From positions 1,550,001 through 1,614,000 of the forward strand of contig JAGMUV010000007.1 in the NCBI GenBank assembly GCA_020744425.1: a DNA stretch of 64,000 nucleotides, read 5' to 3'. Both the position numbers and the translations under genes were made by a program. This DNA comes from Dactylonectria macrodidyma (Eukaryota > Ascomycota > Sordariomycetes > Hypocreales > Nectriaceae). A model generated the notes under the pieces. That model searched no databases. It was given only the letters and a program-made list of their open reading frames with translations, and was not told the origin of the DNA. Of this stretch, positions 11,029 to 22,659 are shown in pieces; position 1 is the stretch's first letter, and every line of letters begins with the position of its first letter.

Positions 11029-12726
11029 GTTGACTGTTGTTGGGTTCTGGGAAGTCTTGGAGATGGTACGTGGTTGAGTACAAAGGTCAAGGAACCTATA
11101 CGTAACGGGCCGGAAAGGGCTCTGTGGTCGTCCCGGGAAATGGCGTAACGCTCTCGACGAAGGCTGGGATGGTGGGGTCAGGCTGGAGGGTACGCTGAGT
11201 TAGCACACAGGAAATCTGATCCGGGGGGGTATAGAGGAGCATCAGACTCACAACAAACTTATAGTGGCCAATATCAGAGGAAGCCGTGTCGCTCGTCGTC
11301 GTCAGCGTCGTCGTCGTCGTGTTGTCGATTGTTGGGAACAGTTGGAAGCCTGCGGGACACTTATCGCTGCCTTCGTCGTTCGCGGGACGATGACGGCACT
11401 CTGGCTATTTAGCCGCAGTTTTGCCACGATCATGTGATGCACTGCACATGGCCTGAACCCCTGTGGGGTCTTCTAAGACTAGTCTGACCACTGGAACTAC
11501 ACCGTCTTCCACTAATGATAAGCCTAACATCAGTCACGCACAGTAGGATCCGAGTGTCTCCAAAATCTATTAGGGATCGGCTTAGTACATGTTTAAAACC
11601 ACATCCTCAGTTCCATTTATCAATATCAATACATTGGCCTAGGTCCAAGTTCTACAATAAAATTCAAGACCTGCTCTTTGTTCGTACTCGTCAGCCTTTA
11701 AGTCGGACATACCCCTAAGATATCCACAACGCAATAGCATGTGAACAAGTCTTACTGATCGGAACCAAACCCTTGTTGGTAGAAGTGCAAAAGTGTCTCG
11801 GTGTCTATTTCCCTAAACTTGAGCTTGAATGATCCCGATAACTACCAAAGATGGAGCTTTAGATGTCGTGCTTCAAGTGAATGACTAACACCATCTACAC
11901 TTGCTTTCAGGCTTTAAAGTTCAATCCCGTAATGCTGGGTGTGATCAGGGTCGAGCCGTGAGGCAGGAGTGAATGGAGATATCTCATTTGTCTCTACCTA
12001 ACATCCGCAGCAGAAAACCAGCTATTGCCAGGACGTCTCCACTGAAATCAGGCAGAACCGTGAAACAACCGCTGCCTATTATGAAGTACCTTATCCATTT
12101 TCCCCTGCATCATACATGCTTCTTCATAGTGTAAGTCATAAATCTAGAAATACCCAATTACGCCGTATCACATTTGTCATATTCTTTTAGTTAGAGAATA
12201 ATTCTTCTAGTGTCTCTTCGTGTCTATTACAAAGGTACCCAGTACAATGGCACCTCGACTCTAAACTCCGCCTGATCATGCCAGCCAGTATTCGCCAGTC
12301 CTTCTGAGTTCTCTATTCCAGGTACGAACTGTTTGCTCCACCCAAGTTGAACCTATATAACCAGAAATAAATATTACAGAGAATCATCGGGTTCGCGACC
12401 GATGCTGGTCCCAGGGAAACCATAACGCTAGAAATGCCGCAACAACGCTGGACAGGTGCATGTGCTCATGCGCATACCGTGTCCTGAGAGGCTAAGAAGA
12501 AAATGATAGTAGAGGGTCATGAGCTCTCTATGCTGGCTCCCCTCGCGTGGGTGTCGAAGGTGGCCAATGAAGGTTGAAAGGTTGACAGGCGTAAATATCA
12601 TGAATCCTCGTACATCTTTTGCGCGTCCATCAAGAAGGCGGCCGAAGCCCTCGGACCAGTCCGGGAAAAAGAAGTGTGTTGAGGCGCGAGAGGTGATTCT
12701 GGCGCGTCATCATGCAGTCGTATCGT
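11029..12726. other. Intergenic: snf7 promoter, then gene-poor AT-rich stretch
   Basis: The first about 350 bp next to snf7 should be its promoter and leader; it contains a short CGT/CGTC microsatellite at about 11295-11322. From about 11440 to 12500 the sequence is more AT-rich than its neighbours, has no long frame, no terminal repeats and no transposase-like peptides. The last about 200 bp should be the mnn9 3' UTR. Confidence 0.45.
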
Positions 12727-14212
12727 CTATTTGTTTCCTCCCTTCTCGTCGGTGTCGATATGCCAGACGATGTAGTTGGGGAGGCCGACGACTTGGTAAC
12801 CGGCTCGCTTGGCCATCTTGGCAAATCCTTCGGTCTCAGCCTGGTTTTCGAATGCGTAGCACGGGAAATTGATACCTAAGGGTAACAGTTAGCTAGAGAC
12901 GATTTGTTTTGTCGTCGGTTTACGTACCAGATCGATGGACGTCAGCCTTGACAACGATGTTGACCCCGCCGATGCCATCGAGTTCGACTTCCACGTCCTT
13001 GTTTTCTCGCCAATCGCCCATCTTGGCGAGATACTTGCGGCCAGTGTCGTATTGATGGTAACCTAGCACGAAGTCAGGAGGAGTCACTATCCTTATTTTG
13101 GCGGACTTACCCTCGGCGAGCACAACGTCCTTGGGGAGAGTGCTGACAAGCTTGCGGCCCTTGTCCGTTTCAATCCAGGAGTTGTAATCGACTATCCACG
13201 TGTGTTAATGTCTCGTTCGGATCGTCACTCACTCGTGGCAACCACTTACATCGACCTTCGATATCAACACCCTTTTCGATCCTGTGGAACCAGATATCTT
13301 GAAGGGGTGGTTAGCGTCGTCGTTTCGGTGCAGCTTCCAGCCATCAACTCACTTGGTACAATGATGTCTTTGTCGTGGGCAATGAAGTCCTCCAAGATCC
13401 TTCCCGGACAGTCGACAATGTCAACATCTCTCCAATACACCCAGGAATGCTCAGGCTTTAAGGCAGTAGCCAAGAGATAGTTCCTTGCCTTGCCCATCGC
13501 TTTTCGGCGGGGGCCTTGAGCCTCGAAAGAATGCCTCTCGTTCACGTCTTGGCTAAGATGAAAATTGAAATCCTTTTCAATAACCATGGCGCTTCTGAAG
13601 GGCATCTCGCCCGGTTGTCGTTGGAGGCGATCCAGCTCGGAGGCAAGAATGGCCAGTGTATCGTCGGTGGAGTCGGATATCAGGAATGCGATATCGATCA
13701 GACGGTGCGGGTACGTGATCTGGGAGAGAAGTTGGAAGTATCGAGGAAGGAAGGAAGAAGCGTCTTTGAGGGGGGTCAGGATCAGGATTCGTTCCTCATT
13801 AGCGAGCGCCCTGCGCGTCGACTTGATGGGGTTGAGGTCGATGTGTTGGATCGACGTAGCGCCGACCTCGATCGGAGCGTGGTGGTTGAAAATAACTGGT
13901 GTCTTCATGTGCGAGTTCCACACAGCATATTCGTTCGGCGTCATGTCCATGGGTGATTTTCCAGGGCCCCAGCTAGGGAAAAGAAGTCAGCAACCGAAAA
14001 TAATTCCAGGCGCATCGCCATGACCGAGCCGTGTCATACCTCTGAGGCGCAGGAGCCGAGCCGAAGAGGCCACGCCATAGCAGCAAGAAGACGCAGACAG
14101 CGACGACCAGAGGGAAGAATCGCGACCTCGTCACATTATTCCTCAGGAAGCGACTCAGCGGTAGCTTAGCCTTTGTGGCCTTCCAGTTGAGTCCACCCTG
14201 AGGGAGAAGCAT
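12727..14212 (-). CDS. mnn9: Mannan polymerase subunit Mnn9 (Anp1/Van1/Mnn9 family)
   Basis: Six exons: 14212-14040, 13972-13353, 13297-13250, 13191-13111, 13062-12928 and 12875-12727, giving 401 aa, close to yeast Mnn9 (395). All five introns are 48-67 bp with good branch sites. A type II membrane anchor lies near residues 31-50 (FFPLVVAVCVFLLLW), followed by a lumenal domain with ILILTPLKDA, a TYPHRLIDIAFLISDSTDDT stretch, and WRDVDIVDCP, whose DVD is the metal and GDP-mannose binding DXD motif. Mnn9 acts in the cis-Golgi in the complexes that extend the alpha-1,6-mannose backbone of wall N-glycans. An in-frame TAG lies upstream of the ATG with no other ATG between, so the start is well fixed. 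The 48-nt third exon is short but in frame and conserved in sequence. Confidence 0.94.
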
Positions 14213-15929
14213 GGCGAATGCCTCGGGTGGGCCGTCGTCACCGCCCGCTTGAGGAATCTATCGCGTCCGTCGTTGGAGCCGGAGCCGTCGCCGTTGCCGT
14301 CGTCGGGGTCGATCGAAGGCGGGAGCTACAGGGGGGTTGATCCGAACAAGTGTTGTTGTCGTTGGAGAGCCAGATTCGTCAAGCCTCTCAGGCGATAGAT
14401 CGTCGATTACGGGATGGTTCTCGGAAGGGGCCAGGGAATGGATGACGTCTCGCAAGTGCTGGGCCGAGAAGGCGGCTTCAGGTCGCTCAAAGGCGTGAAT
14501 AAAGTCAATTGGCAAGAAGAAGAAGAATCGACGGAGCCCAGTCAAAATACCACGACACCATCGCCATTATTGCGACAGCCCAGAGGGGCCCGGAATCTCC
14601 TACTAAGCTTGGCTTGGCAATTTGCAGGGTCCCAGCACCACCACAGGAGGTCAAGGGCCTGTGAGCGTGGCGTTTGGGGCGCCTGGCCGAGTGCGTTCAG
14701 GTGTGTCCAAGGCTTGCCAGGCCTGCCAGGTACCTGCTCTTCGATCCACCACGCCCCGCCGCCTTGCACGTTCAGTGGCTCCCTGGTGCTACTTGCAGCC
14801 CAAATCAGTGGAGTCGAAGTCGCATTGAGCTTCGGCACAGGTGCCGTGTAGCAATTAACCGCAGGGAAAATAGCAGTAAACAGGAGCAAACATAGGGGCT
14901 CAACTACCCTGGAGATTGACGTTTGATCCATATTCATGGGTACGGATTGGACGTGTTCTTTTCAGTGCCTTCGCGAAGGCAAATGATGCACGATTAACAG
15001 AACACAATAGACGTTCTACTCTCTGTGAGACTAGTTCGAATGCCCGTCTATGCTGTCTGGAGTCGTGTGTTGTGGTTGTGATTGTATCTCTGGTTGCTAT
15101 GTTCCATTGCGTTGTCACTGGCTCCCAATATGGGAGGGAGGCTTGCCTAGGGAATTTATGTTCCAAGCCCATGTAGCCGGACCGTGACACAAGGTCACAC
15201 ACTCGTCGGATGGAAGGAGTGACATCAAAACATGGAAGTCCGGCCCGCATAGCTTTGTTTTGAATAAAGTGCGTGGTTGGAGTGGGAGTTCCATTGTACA
15301 AGCTACGTCTACTATCCAGATATCTACCATGGCCTCATATGCCTACAGGTGGGTTTAGTACCCGAAAAAAGACCATTGACCAGCCAAACAACGACGCTCG
15401 CAGACAACGAAAGCCCACATCAAAACAATCATGACCCAACTTACCTACCTAGGCACCTTACTATGTACAGCATCACGAAAAACATTCCCGAACCACACCC
15501 TCCGTGATACTCAAAAACGCCAAGCCACAGGTTTCAACCGTAGTTCCGAATCTAGCAATGAACGACACTACTGCTGACAATTGCTAACTGGCGCCGTTGG
15601 CCTGGTCGCGTGGACAGCCAATGACGTGTGAAGGGCGTTGCCATGTTTCTGATACAACACCATACCCCGTCAGCCCGAATAGGGTGAATAGCGTTCACAA
15701 GGCAACGTCTCAACGTCACTACCACAGACGACTCAGCGCTCAATACTTCCGCACGATAATACGCAAGACACGCGATACGTTGAACCTACCGTGTGGAATT
15801 TTTTTGCGCCCGCTGCTTCATATGTGCCCTGCGCTGCTACGACAACGGGATCCGACGTCACTGAGCCCATTCACGAGGCAACTGTCCACGCTCAAATACT
15901 GTCCTGGACTCGGCATCCCACAGAGGACC
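14213..15929. promoter_or_regulatory. Divergent upstream region of mnn9 and the DNA glycosylase
   Basis: Holds both promoters. No clear gene. A minus-strand frame at 14542-14937 starts with a signal-peptide-like segment but has no other support. The motif TTACCTACCTAGG sits at 15441-15453. A frame in phase with the glycosylase runs upstream of its chosen ATG and contains a second ATG at 15822 (see the glycosylase entry). Confidence 0.45.
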
Positions 15930-16994
15930 ATGACTATAAGGAGATCTGCCCGTCTCAACGGCGTCCAGGCTGTTCCCAAACATGAGCCGGTCCCCAGCCC
16001 TGCCCCACGGGTGAACAGGAAGCGAAAGGTCCCCTCAAATGACCCAGAGGCCGCGGTGCCCGTTGTGCCCATTACACCTACGAAGAAGCGCATCCAGCGC
16101 AACGCAGTGCCTTTCACACCCACACCTGGTGCGGCGGGCCTCTTCGCGGAGCCATCTGATGTGGCGAGGAAGCCGCGGAGTGCGGCTGTGACTCGCCTCG
16201 CGGACCCGAAGTCGACAAACGCCCTGCTCCTCTCTCCAGAGACTTCACGGTTGGTAGCATCCCGTGATGTCGAGTCCATCTCGCCATCCAAGGCGCCGCA
16301 GGTCAGGATCACGACCGAGAACTTGCTCAAGGAAGCCTGTGACTACCTTATCAAGGTCGACGAGCGCATGCGGCCCTTGATTGAGCAGCATCACTGTCGA
16401 GTCTTCTCGCCCGTGGGTCTGGCAGAGAAGATTGATCCCTTTGAGAGTCTCTCAAGCGGCATCATCAGCCAACAAGTGTCTGGCGCAGCGGCGAAGTCTA
16501 TCAAAGCAAAATTTCTTGGCCTATTCGGAGACACTGGGGAGAGATTTCCTCAGCCTTCACAGGTTGCCTCTCGTACCATTGAGAACCTCAGGACGGCGGG
16601 ACTATCACAACGCAAGGCCGAGTATATCCAGGGCCTCGCCGAGAAATTCGCCTGCGGTGAACTAAGCGCGCAGATGCTGCACGATGCATCGGATGACGAG
16701 GTTATGGAGAAGCTCATCGCTGTTCGAGGGTTGGGCAAGTGGTCTGTTGAGATGTTCGCGTGTTTTGGGCTCAAGCGGATGGACGTTTTTTCACTGGGAG
16801 ACCTGGGTGTTCAGAGAGGTATGGCGGCCTTCGTTGGACGAGACGTGAGCAAACTAAAGACCAAGGGAGGCAAGTGGAAATACATGTCAGAACAGGATAT
16901 GAAGGAACTGTCGGACAAGTTCGCGCCGTATCGCAGCCTTTTCATGTGGTACATGTGGCGCGTGGAGGAGACGGACATTAGCACTATGGAATAG
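15930..16994 (+). CDS. mag1: DNA-3-methyladenine glycosylase II (HhH-GPD family)
   Basis: Intronless, 354 aa from MTIRRSARLNG. The first about 110 residues are basic and Pro-rich with KRKVPS and TKKRI, which could be nuclear signals. The catalytic region has the helix-hairpin-helix signature LIAVRGLGKWSVEMF followed by VFSLGDLGVQRG, in which the Asp near residue 291 fits the essential catalytic Asp of AlkA/Mag1. The GIISQQVS segment is typical of the family. It removes 3-methyladenine and other alkylated bases to start base-excision repair. The frame extends upstream: an ATG at 15822 would add 36 residues that are basic and hydroxyl-rich, a possible mitochondrial presequence. I chose 15930 because the peptide there resembles nuclear Mag1 starts; the earlier start is a real alternative. 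Confidence 0.9.
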   Translation: MTIRRSARLNGVQAVPKHEPVPSPAPRVNRKRKVPSNDPEAAVPVVPITPTKKRIQRNAVPFTPTPGAAGLFAEPSDVARKPRSAAVTRLADPKSTNALLLSPETSRLVASRDVESISPSKAPQVRITTENLLKEACDYLIKVDERMRPLIEQHHCRVFSPVGLAEKIDPFESLSSGIISQQVSGAAAKSIKAKFLGLFGDTGERFPQPSQVASRTIENLRTAGLSQRKAEYIQGLAEKFACGELSAQMLHDASDDEVMEKLIAVRGLGKWSVEMFACFGLKRMDVFSLGDLGVQRGMAAFVGRDVSKLKTKGGKWKYMSEQDMKELSDKFAPYRSLFMWYMWRVEETDISTME

Positions 16995-19900
16995 AAAGCC
17001 CTACCTACGTACAGCAGTTGCTCCATCCGAGTTGTTTGCTGGTTTGTTGTTGTTTTCTTTCGTGCTTGAGATCGACTTTGGATGCCATGGTGATTTATGG
17101 CTTTCATGACAAAACACCGCACGAAGGTTCTAACTGGCCAACCCATCGAAGGGCCGAGTTTCATCAAATGTTTCATAGGCTAATCCCCACTTAGACGGGA
17201 CCTTGTTGCCAGTTGTTGGAGACATAGCACAGGCCCACAGTATGTGGTGATGTAATTAATATCAGAAGAAGAGATAGGATGAGCGCGTGCGAATGATTGG
17301 CACTGCCAGACAAATCAGAGCGCAAGAGGATGATGATTTTCGTTGGTATGGGCCGGCCTTGATTAGAGCTTGACTCATCACCGGGAGATGCAGCAAGGTT
17401 GTTGAATCGTTATCACAACCAGGATCATTGTTATTTCAGGACCGTCTTCATTCGTGGTGGCTGATCTGGCTCCTGCAAGGCACAGAAAACGGCACTTGGG
17501 ATAGGAGTAGTATTGTGAAAGGCCATGTCGGGCCGGCGGGCGCTTCTTGAAGGGGGCGATGGAAAGATGTGTGCTCCTACTTCATAAGTAGCCCGTGTGC
17601 CAAGCAAGTGACGAAGCGCCAGGAAAAACTGCATGATCAGTATTGTTCTCTTCTTTTATCTTACTTGCCTACTGCCTACATATGTACATCGATTGGAGCT
17701 ACGTGCAGGCATTGGCAGCACCTAGATACCGAATGAAGTGTTTTGGTGCAGGCAATGTTGAGTTGTCCAGCTTGGCAGAGCAGAGCTAAAAGCATTGGCG
17801 CAGCAAGAAAACCTTGATTTCTATCTCCCTCGCGAAGCGTTGGGCGCAGGTAGTTTGGGATCGATGATGCAGGATGGCCTCGGGTGGATGTGAAAGGATG
17901 AGCCGGACGACGCACCGGCAGACGTGTGGAGCAAGAAACGCGTCAGGGGCGCGGATAAAGGTGCCTCAATTGTCTGGTATGCACTTGTTGCAGAGCGGCA
18001 GCGGAAAGGATCCAGACCCACCCAAGCCAAGCAACGCAGGTCGCAAAGCCTGTTCCCATACTCGTGATGCTGCAGATACAGGCATCCAAAACACAAAAAG
18101 AGAATCCCATTGACTGAGTTCCTGCTACATCGGAGCTTCTTTCTCCGAGGAGAGGAGAATAAACACACTACGGAGTAATGCCTCGTGTCCGACTTCTGGT
18201 GCATGCTGGCTAGACACTGTCGACAAGCTTTTTTGGCCCTTGCAGGTGGAACAAGAACAAGGGGGAGGTCGAGTCCGGATGAGGGGCGTGGGAAAGGGGT
18301 ATCTGTAGCATGGGCTTCGATGGTGTATCTGCGGCCAAAGCCCACAATTAGGGGAAATGATGATGATTTCATCTCTTAGGAAAAGAATTGAGTATTTTAA
18401 TATGCGGCCTGTGCTATGGCGATATTACTCCTTGCCTTGGGTCATTTGAAGGGATCCATGTGTTGGTGACCTTGAAATGCCGTTGTTGGCAAGTTTCGTT
18501 ATCAAAGCCAAGTTCGAGATCGATGTCACGATACCCGTTTTTGGCACCATTGAGGCGCAGGGATGCCGTATCTGGGCTGGCCAGGGCGGGAAATACGTAC
18601 GCCCAAGTTCGGACGACGGACGGAAGTAGAGGGGAGGAAAATCGCCGTAAATGGTGGCACTTTGGCACTTTGGCAAAGACAAGGTATCGGCATTGATGGG
18701 ACGTGGAGGCGTCACTCCCGCCCACCTTCATCACCGGAGCCACCGGGAAACCAGTGATAAAAGATGCTTGTCCTTACCGAGAGTACGTGCATGCATGTGC
18801 GAATCCTCGAACTAGCAGGTCTAATATCCACGTACTCCCGGCTAGGCACTGAGAGACAACACCAGGCCATCTCCATGGCTTGTGCTGTGGGCTTGATGAG
18901 ACTATCGGTTGAGTTTTGGAGCCTGGCTATTTCACCATGCACTGGACACGAGTGCCATTGCAAGGTCGGGAGGCCCACTCTCTGTTTGTTGCTCTGAGAC
19001 ATGACATGAGTTTTCTGTCTGTCTTTCTGTCTTTTGTCTGAACTGTGAGACGAAACGAGGCCTCCATTCCTGGCCTGCGTTGCTCAAGCGTCTGATGACG
19101 GCGTCCTGACGGCGCCGTGACGCCAGGGAACCGCGGTCTTTGGTGCGGCTCGTTTTCAAGCTCTCAGAACAGGTTTGTGTGTGAAACTGGATGGATGGGA
19201 GCAAATTGAGCTCGACTAGGGGCATTGGAGAGGTGGTACGGTGATGCCGAGCTGTTAGAACGTGCCTTTGGCTGGCCTCTAATTCCAGCGACGATCTGAT
19301 GGAAACATGTGACACATGCTAGTAGCTTCCTAACGTAACGGCGAATGAGCAACCCACTCGCAATCAGCGATGATCCCTGCTAGTCTAGATAAAAGTGGAA
19401 TTTTCAGCAGCATTGAGCAAGGTGGAACGGGAGCAGCAAATCTCGCCTGGGAGGGAGGCGATGAGATCGGGGGAAGAAGTGCCCCGGAACGACCTGACCG
19501 GCCGGGGATGCAGAAGGCTACTGGCCTCATCGGGCAGGCAGACCATTGGTACTCTCCGAAGGGGCACACAATTGGCACCATCTCGGATACCTGCTTGTAC
19601 TCAACACGCAGATGATGATGGGCACGCGAGGAGATGTCTGTGCTCCAACTTCTGGTAGCAAAGTGCTGGGCGCCGCTTCACGGTGGGCGTGGGCGCAGAT
19701 GTTGAGCCAATATGGCGGATTTGACGGGCCCGCAGCGACGTTCGAAGCCTGCAGTGCTGGAGATGTCGGATCATTGCCACATCGTGCAACCCCTTGTTGT
19801 TGACGCACAAAGTACTTCGTAGACCTCACTGTTATTGATTTGATTTAGCCGTCGGAACCTTACTACGTACGAAGTATGGATATTCGGTTGGCTTAGGCTC

Positions 19901-20479
19901 GGGTTGGGGTAGCAGCATGCGTGTGTTGTGTGCTTGTATAAGTACTGATGGTACGTGTGCGTCTGCGAATCTTCATCCCGGCCGAGCGTCATCTCGAGAG
20001 CGGCGTCAGGGACAGTACCAAATAAAGAAGACATCCGCCAGAGTTACCCAGGATGGTACCAGATGGGGCGGCATGGTCCTGTTCCTGGACCAGACGCGTG
20101 TGGGTGCCAATGGTGGGAGACCCGGTGGTCGCTGTACGAATAGCCCGCGGTATTGCGTTGCTTTACGTGGGTCGTCGTCGCGGATGTGGCCCATTCGTCC
20201 CATGGCTGGCCCAGTTCTGGAGCAATGTCGCCCCCCAGAACGATGCAGCCTCCCCGAACGACGCCTCCGGACGTCCCACACCCTCACTAATAGCCCTGGT
20301 CTGGCTGTGGCCGATGGGCCTACCCTGCTTGCCAGTCAATGGGTCAATGGGGGGAGGGGGGGGTTACCTAGCCAGCTTGACCAGTCAATCGCGGAGGATG
20401 GGTGGGTAGATGTCCGTCGTAGATGGGTGGGTTAGGTTGGTGGATGGAGGGATCCAACCCATGCAAGACTCGCCGGATA
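16995..20479. other. 3.5 kb gene-poor stretch
   Basis: No frame with recognisable domains, no consistent chain of exons, no terminal repeats and no RNA gene signature. It begins with the glycosylase 3' UTR (which contains a CCTACCTACG motif near 16999). A 9-bp inverted repeat (gagtacgtg / cacgtactc, loop 39 nt) lies at 18781-18837. Short frames such as 17821-18372 and 19917-20435 look like chance. It probably contains the distal promoter of ecm33 and possibly non-coding transcripts. Confidence 0.4.
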
Positions 20480-21328
20480 TCCACCGCGCAGGAGCTTCTC
20501 ATCTCTCACATCTCTCCCTTCGCTCTCTTCTTTCCCTTCTCCCCTCCTATCGTCGGTTCTCTCGTCGCATCGTCCATTCTTCAATTCACGCCGCTCGTTT
20601 GCACAGGCCTAAAAGACCACGTTGTCTCCAAGCCGATTATAACTTACCTTCGTAGTATATCGGAAGTCATTGGTTCTCCTGCCGCATTTCACGCTCTCGA
20701 TTTACACAAACAGCACCAGAAAAAAAAAAGCAGGACCTTGTCCACTGTTTCCAGGTACGTACGCATTGCTTGTGCCCCGAGAGCTCGCCGAGGCGCGTGT
20801 TGCGTCGCCCCTGCTAGTTTGACACATCCAGTCTTTTTGTCTCTGCTCCCCTTCCTACACCTCACCTCACCTGCCTCATCAACCTTGAATTCCTCCCATC
20901 AACTTCACTTTTCGCCTGGCTTGGCTTTCCGTTCGTTGCTTTCTTCCTTCCTACTCTCCTTCCTCCACATCATCTCGGACCCAATTGGAACTGCCTTTTC
21001 TGTCTTCCCATTAACTCACCCGTTCGGTGCACAGGTTGGTGGCTCCCCCCCGTTGACTCGTATCGCGAAACGACCTCCCGAGCCCCGACCAACCCCCAAA
21101 GGGATACGACCAAGCCGTCGACCCCGTCACTCTGATTCCCCGTCCTCGATCACTCTTCTCCCCATCATCATCTTTTCTACCGTCCGAAGTTTTGGACGTC
21201 TGCATAGACTTAGAGGCTTCACCGGCGCGAATCCTACCCCATCGTCTGGACCAGTCCAGCTTCAACTTCTGCCTTAATACTGAACTCCCAGTGCAAAACA
21301 CTGACAATACACCAATTTCCAGGCTACA
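20480..21328 (+). promoter_or_regulatory. Long pyrimidine-rich leader of ecm33
   Basis: About 800 bp of C/T-rich plus-strand sequence directly before the ecm33 ATG. It contains several matches to the pattern CNYTCNYT, for example CGCTCTCT and CTTTCCCT near 20522-20545, CGTTCGTT near 20932 and CTCTCCTT near 20957. That pattern is reported for mRNAs bound by yeast Ssd1, whose targets include cell-wall genes. A GTACGT donor at about 20755 with possible acceptors near 20830 or 21032 suggests a 5' UTR intron. Leader status is inferred from composition and position. Confidence 0.5.
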
Positions 21329-22659
21329 ATGCATTCCGTCCAGCTTCTATCCGCCGCCATCTTGGCGTTCGGCGCCACCGCGGTTTCTGGTATGTTTTCT
21401 CTCCAGTACCATCTGCTCGCAGTTGTGGCCAGTTGAAGTTCCTTACTGACCACTCATTACACAATAGCTGCTACCTGCACTAAGGATATTACCGTTACCG
21501 AGGCCACCCCTGTGATCTCTTGCGACGTTGTCGATGCCGATATCATTATTGACTCTGACCTTTCTGGTTCCGTCGTCATTGATGGTCCCAAGCAACTCAA
21601 GGGTGACTTCATTGTCAACAATGCCTCCGGTCTTATCTCCCTCACCTCTACCACCATCAACGCCATTTCTGGTACCTTCGAGCTCCAGAACCTCGAGCTT
21701 CTCAGCACGCTCGAGATGGCTTCTCTGAAGAGTGTGGGCGAGATCGAAATGATTAAGCTTCCTCAGCTCAGCAGCCTGAACTTCGGTACTGAGGGCGTTA
21801 CTAAGATGAACAGCATTCGGATTACCGATACCTTCATTAGCGATCTGAGCGGCCTGAGCGTCGCCACTGTCACCAACTTCCAGATCGATAACAACAAGCG
21901 CATGACCACCTTCGATTCCGATCTCGTCAACATCACCGGTTCGCTGATCATTAACAACAACGGAAACGACATGGAGATCACCATGGACAAGCTCGAGCTT
22001 GCCGCCGAGATCCAGATCTCCAACGTCAAGTCATTCTCGGCTCCCGCGCTCACCACCATCACCAAGTCGATTAAGTTTGACAAGAACCCTGAGTTCAAGA
22101 CGTTCTCTGCTCCCAACGTCACCACTATCACTGATGATGTCTCCTTCATCAACAACAAGAAGCTCACCAACGTCTCCATGCCTCTTCTTACCAAGATCGA
22201 GGGTGGTTTCACCATTCAGAACAACACTGCAATGGAGGCCATCGACGGTTTCCCTCTCTTGGAGAGCGTTTCTGGCGCTATCATTCTCCGTGGTAGCTTC
22301 GAGAAGTAAGCCTATTCAGTTTGTACAAGTAATCTTGTATCACAATTGCTAACGAAATATCCAGGGTCGAGCTCCCCAGCCTCAACGATGTCAAGGGCTC
22401 CGTCACTGTTTCTTCCACCACCGATATTTCCGACTTCTGCGACTTCTTCGATGAGCTTGAGAGCAGCGATGCTATCCAGGGCAGCATGAACTGCACTAGC
22501 AACAACGAGGAGGCCAACGAGGGTGGCGACGGTGGCGAGTCTACTCGTGGCAACTCCAGCGACTCCAGCAGTGACGAGGAGGACGCCGCTGGCTCCAACA
22601 GCGTCAGCATGACCCTGCTTACCCTTGCTGGTGTTGCTGCTCTTGTTCAGATGCTGTAA
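21329..22659 (+). CDS. ecm33: GPI-anchored cell-wall protein Ecm33/Sps2 family
   Basis: Three exons: 21329-21389, 21468-22305 and 22365-22659, giving 397 aa. Introns are 78 bp (branch CTGAC) and 59 bp (branch CTAAC). A signal peptide (MHSVQLLSAAILAFGATAVSG) is split by the first intron just before its end. The body is a receptor-L/leucine-rich-like series of short beta units with recurring SL..I, FEL..N and FSAPNVTTI patterns, and many N-glycosylation sites (NIT, NVT, NVS). The C-terminus is Ser/Gly/Asp-rich and ends in a hydrophobic tail (MTLLTLAGVAALVQML), a GPI signal. Ecm33 supports wall integrity and mannoprotein anchoring. The first intron position near the signal-peptide end and the protein length both match the family. 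Confidence 0.93.

Noticed and set aside
14542..14937. 131-residue minus-strand frame with a signal-peptide-like start.
   Set aside because: After the first about 30 residues there is no domain, and the frame sits in the mnn9 upstream region. A small secreted protein is possible but not supported enough to call.
15597..15821. Upstream extension of the DNA glycosylase frame.
   Set aside because: It begins with TTG, not ATG, and codes nothing typical of the family; only the ATG at 15822 is kept as an alternative start.
17821..18372. 183-residue minus-strand frame in the gene-poor stretch.
   Set aside because: No domain, no splice partners, codon use unlike the real genes here.
18790..18860. 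B-box-like GTTCGAGGATTC on the minus strand, considered as a tRNA.
   Set aside because: No A box, no cloverleaf stems and no acceptor pairing at the right distance.
20423..21277. 284-residue frame on the plus strand before ecm33.
   Set aside because: Low-complexity Ser/Pro/Leu/Phe translation of a pyrimidine-rich leader; no domain, and it overlaps the expected 5' UTR.
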